Source: Candidatus Microgenomates bacterium
Lineage (GTDB): Bacteria > Patescibacteriota > Microgenomatia > JAADGY01
Assembly: GCA_015486555.1 (NCBI GenBank)
Contig: WFRL01000019.1
Location: 1 to 8,059, forward strand
Reading direction: 5' to 3'
Length of the DNA: 8,059 nucleotides
Shown one piece after another: positions 5,553 to 8,059 of this stretch. Made by a program: the position numbers and the translations under genes. The notes below the pieces were generated by a model. The model did not search any database. It was not told the origin of the DNA and saw only the letters and a list, made by a program, of their open reading frames with translations. Every line of letters begins with the position of its first letter. Position 1 is the first letter of the stretch.

Positions 5553-7165
5553 TGCTCCAAGGTAAACTTTCCCATTCTTTTTGGCAGGTGGAGGAAGAAA
5601 AAATAACCACCTGGAGAGAATTAGAAAAAAAACTTGAACAAAACTTTGGAGAAACTAAAGAAAAGCTTAAACCTACTCTTGCTGATTTAGAAAGCGCTAT
5701 CCAGAAAGAGATTAACCTCACCCCCACCAAAGCTGGAGAGTTCTTTCAGTTACCAAATTCATTTCAACACCCCTTAATATACGGCGATTACGATGCCGAT
5801 GGTATAACCAGCAGTTACATCCTAGCTACTCTTCTCCGCCATCTCTCTTTCCCTTGTCAGCTTTTTCTTCCCCATCGACAGAACGATGGGTATGGTGTCA
5901 ACTCCAAAACCCTCTCCAGGCTTAAAAAGGCTTTCTATTTTGATCTTCTTATCACCATCGATAACGGTGTTAATGATCTTCCCCTTTTGGAAAACCTGAA
6001 AAAAGAAGGCCAGGGCGTAGCCGTCATCGACCACCATTCCCTAAAAAGACAACCCTCTCATCTAGATTTTTTTCTTCACAACACTCATACCTCAGCAGCG
6101 GGCTTGGCCTTAGCTCTAGCTTTTTATGGCTATCAGAAGAATATAATCAGCCGTCAGGTTTGGCTTGAACTTCTCCAACTAGCTAGTATCGGAGTTCTAG
6201 CTGATCAAATGCCTCTTAGAGGTTTTAACTATGTTGTGGCTAAACTAGGCTTAGAAAGCTTGAATAGGGAAGGACCTCTTAACCCTGGTTTAACTGCTCT
6301 TCTAAAACAAGCTAGTTGGTCAAAAGAATACTTTGATGAGTATATTCTCAACTTCATAATTATTCCCCGTTTAAACGCCGCCGGCCGGATTGGGTCGGCT
6401 AATTTAGCTTTAAAACTCCTCTCAACCCGAAAGGAGAATCTTTTGGAATCCCTTAGTAGAGAGATTGAAAGACTTAATCATCAAAGGCAGCTATCCACTG
6501 AGGAGTACCTGAACGATTACCAAAATGAGGTAGAGCAACTAGGTAATTTTCTCCTCCTTTATCAAGAAGATATTCCTGAGGGCATCATCGGTCTTATCGC
6601 CAATCAGCTAAGTCAAAAATATCGCCGGCCAGCGGTAGTTATCACTGGCAAGGGGGAGTTAAAGGGATCAGTCCGCAGCCCAGCAATCTTCCATCTCACT
6701 CAAACTCTTCGCCATTTCGATGATCTTTTCCTCAGTTTAGGAGGGCACCAAAAAGCAGCTGGTTTCAGCCTAAAAGAAGATAAACTAGAAGCTTTAAAAC
6801 ACTCTCTTAAAAACGAAAGAGTCTCTCTTAAGATGGAGGAAAAAAATGCCCACTTTATCTCTCCTTCTTTATTGGAAGAAAAATTGGTTTACTTAGTTAA
6901 TGATTACCATCCTTTTGGTGTCGCCCGGCCTCGACCTTTTTTCTTTTTAGATGAGTTTCAGGCCAGAAAGATCTATCCTCTTGGCCAAGGAGGAAAACAC
7001 TACAAACTCTTTCTCAAACAAGAGAAAAATTCTCCTCCTTTCCTTATCTTTAATCTCCCCTCTACTTTCTCCCCTTCAACAATTCAAAAACTTATCTTCA
7101 CCCCGGAAATAAACCACTTCAATCATCAACAGTATCCCCAATTTAGAATCGTCGATCTTCTCTAA
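5552..7165 (+). CDS. recJ: Single-stranded-DNA-specific exonuclease RecJ
   Basis: A 537-residue DHH-family phosphoesterase, close to the usual RecJ length. RecJ degrades single-stranded DNA 5' to 3' using Mn/Mg, in recombination and repair. Motif I is YGDYDADGITS (77-87), motif II ITIDNGV (134-140), motif III IDHH (159-162) and motif IV GVLADQMPL (214-222). The RecJ hallmark PRLNAAGR is at 272-279. The DHHA1 domain follows, with EGIIGLIANQLSQKY (343-357), KGSVRSP (371-377) and GGHQKAAGF (397-405). An OB-like C-terminal part holds the segment ARPRPFFFLDEF and GGKHYKLFLKQ. The region that normally reads CGAGVAFKLA is here SAAGLALALA (181-190), a mild departure. The ATG at 5552 gives a normal-length N-terminus before motif I but has no Shine-Dalgarno, which fits a leaderless transcript. 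It diverges from cca and converges with the next gene. Confidence 0.93.
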   Translation: MLQGKLSHSFWQVEEEKITTWRELEKKLEQNFGETKEKLKPTLADLESAIQKEINLTPTKAGEFFQLPNSFQHPLIYGDYDADGITSSYILATLLRHLSFPCQLFLPHRQNDGYGVNSKTLSRLKKAFYFDLLITIDNGVNDLPLLENLKKEGQGVAVIDHHSLKRQPSHLDFFLHNTHTSAAGLALALAFYGYQKNIISRQVWLELLQLASIGVLADQMPLRGFNYVVAKLGLESLNREGPLNPGLTALLKQASWSKEYFDEYILNFIIIPRLNAAGRIGSANLALKLLSTRKENLLESLSREIERLNHQRQLSTEEYLNDYQNEVEQLGNFLLLYQEDIPEGIIGLIANQLSQKYRRPAVVITGKGELKGSVRSPAIFHLTQTLRHFDDLFLSLGGHQKAAGFSLKEDKLEALKHSLKNERVSLKMEEKNAHFISPSLLEEKLVYLVNDYHPFGVARPRPFFFLDEFQARKIYPLGQGGKHYKLFLKQEKNSPPFLIFNLPSTFSPSTIQKLIFTPEINHFNHQQYPQFRIVDLL

Positions 7166-7166
7166 A

Positions 7167-8059
7167 CTAATTTAAAGGTAACCACTTTTCCGGCAAGGCC
7201 GAAGAAATAGCTTGAAAACTACCTTTAGAAGAACTGAAGATATAGACGGGGACCATATACTTATAAGGACTAGGCGCATCATAAAAAGCTAACTCAGCCT
7301 TATCGACAGTTGCCTCTTGATTTGAGGGGGATTTAATCACCAACCCCTTCCCACTTTTCAAATACTCCCAACTAAGAGAGGGAGAGACAAGAGGATAAGT
7401 AGCTGGTTTTTGAAGATAAAGAGGACGATATTGAAAATTACCCTTAATTACTCTCAATTGACCACCTTTTTTGCCTACCCAAAAGCTAACCACTGATTTA
7501 TTATCTTCAAAGATAACCGGCCGCTGCTCAACTGATTGACGCTTATAATTTACTTCTACTATCTGGGCATCACTTACTGTCTCTACTTTTACTAACTTCC
7601 CACTAAGGAAACGATAAAAGTAGAAATCTCCCACTTCTAAGTCCTTAGTCCAATAACCACCATCTTCTAGCCACTTTTTCAAAAACCCCGTTACCTCAGA
7701 AGCAGCAATAAAAGCGTTTTCCTGAAGATTAAGCTGACTATAATCTTCCGTCCTAATGCGAAAATAACCATTGACCTCATTTATGTCTAAAGTAGAATTT
7801 TTATCTTGATTAAAAAACCTAATCCAAGTCGGCTCTTCTTTTAGACGCCCCTCCTTAACAGGGAAACCCATCTGCCCGGCTGTCTGACTAAGTTCTGCTG
7901 GGCCCCAAATATTGGCTCGATTTTTAAGGTAAAGAAAAACATAACCAATCTGGTTTTTTAACTGTCTCTGGCGAATGGTTGAGAGACGAAAAACCAAGTT
8001 ATGGTTAGTTAATTGCCCCAATTTCCCATTCTGAGGCCATTTTAAAGAAGGCAAAACTC
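7167..8059 (-). CDS. Uncharacterised probably extracytoplasmic protein, C-terminal fragment
   Basis: The minus-strand frame is open from the right edge of the window to a TAG at 7169-7167, so the true start is not visible. A TTG at 8054 could be read as a start, but the frame continues upstream with valine and no start signals can be judged. The visible part, about 295 residues, is rich in aromatic and beta-forming residues, has no membrane helix and no catalytic motif I recognise. It ends with ATYPLVSPSLSWEYLKSGKG, 'KAELAFYDAPSPYKYMVPVYIF' and 'FQAISSALPEKWL'. That ending (a Tyr-Pro-Leu helix, SGKG, AxYD, PVYxF) resembles, from memory, a family of membrane-anchored hypothetical proteins common in CPR genomes, so an N-terminal membrane anchor upstream is likely. 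No function is assigned. It converges with recJ, one base apart, with no terminator between. Confidence 0.7.
   Translation of the reverse strand, partial: VLPSLKWPQNGKLGQLTNHNLVFRLSTIRQRQLKNQIGYVFLYLKNRANIWGPAELSQTAGQMGFPVKEGRLKEEPTWIRFFNQDKNSTLDINEVNGYFRIRTEDYSQLNLQENAFIAASEVTGFLKKWLEDGGYWTKDLEVGDFYFYRFLSGKLVKVETVSDAQIVEVNYKRQSVEQRPVIFEDNKSVVSFWVGKKGGQLRVIKGNFQYRPLYLQKPATYPLVSPSLSWEYLKSGKGLVIKSPSNQEATVDKAELAFYDAPSPYKYMVPVYIFSSSKGSFQAISSALPEKWLPLN

Noticed and set aside
5545..6037. Two open frames on - inside recJ (5545-5730 and 5822-6037)
   Set aside because: Both are antisense to conserved recJ coding, including the DHH motifs, and have no independent support.
7192..7205. Small hairpin CGGC-aag-GCCG as a terminator after recJ
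   Set aside because: It has only a four-base-pair stem, no T-run on +, and lies within the coding region of the opposing gene.
8052..8054. TTG as the true start of the last gene
   Set aside because: The frame stays open to the window edge, only five bases away, so nothing supports initiation here; a truncated gene is simpler.

Overview
The window looks like a piece of a Candidate Phyla Radiation (Patescibacteria) genome, most likely a Microgenomates-type lineage. This is inference, not proof. The supporting signs are: a lamin-tail-domain surface protein with a C-terminal hydrophobic segment and basic tail; a hypothetical protein of a type I associate with CPR genomes; tightly overlapping genes; a leaderless-looking divergent promoter; and an intergenic spacer built of GTCATyCTGA...ATCTAG-type and GGAACTAGG-type repeats. 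TGA serves as the stop of the cca gene, which argues against CPR lineages that read TGA as glycine.

Layout. 1-680 (+) is the 3' end of a cell-surface protein. 681-1063 is a non-coding spacer between convergent genes, packed with inverted and direct repeats. 1064-5534 (-) is a compact four-gene operon transcribed right to left: cca (class II tRNA nucleotidyltransferase with an HD domain), a HlyD/MacA-like adaptor, a LolD/MacB-type ATPase and a MacB/FtsX-type permease. The genes overlap by 4 and 17 bases and are then separated by 1 base. 5552-7165 (+) is recJ, diverging from cca across only 17 bases that hold two overlapping extended -10 elements. 7167-8054+ (-) is the C-terminal part of an unrecognised protein, convergent with recJ with a single base between the stop codons.

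Function. The adaptor, ATPase and permease together should form a tripartite-type MacAB-like mechanotransmission ABC system; no outer-membrane partner is seen. Placing cca first in that operon ties tRNA end maturation to an envelope transporter, with no obvious biochemical link. recJ supplies a 5'-3' single-strand exonuclease for repair and recombination.

Most worth a second look: the overlapping divergent leaderless promoters at 5516-5552; the cca product, which has Asn in place of the first catalytic Asp and a four-cysteine zinc-ribbon-like insertion in its HD domain; and the interleaved inverted repeats at 711-964. No CRISPR array, tRNA, rRNA, transposase or clearly new multi-gene system is visible.
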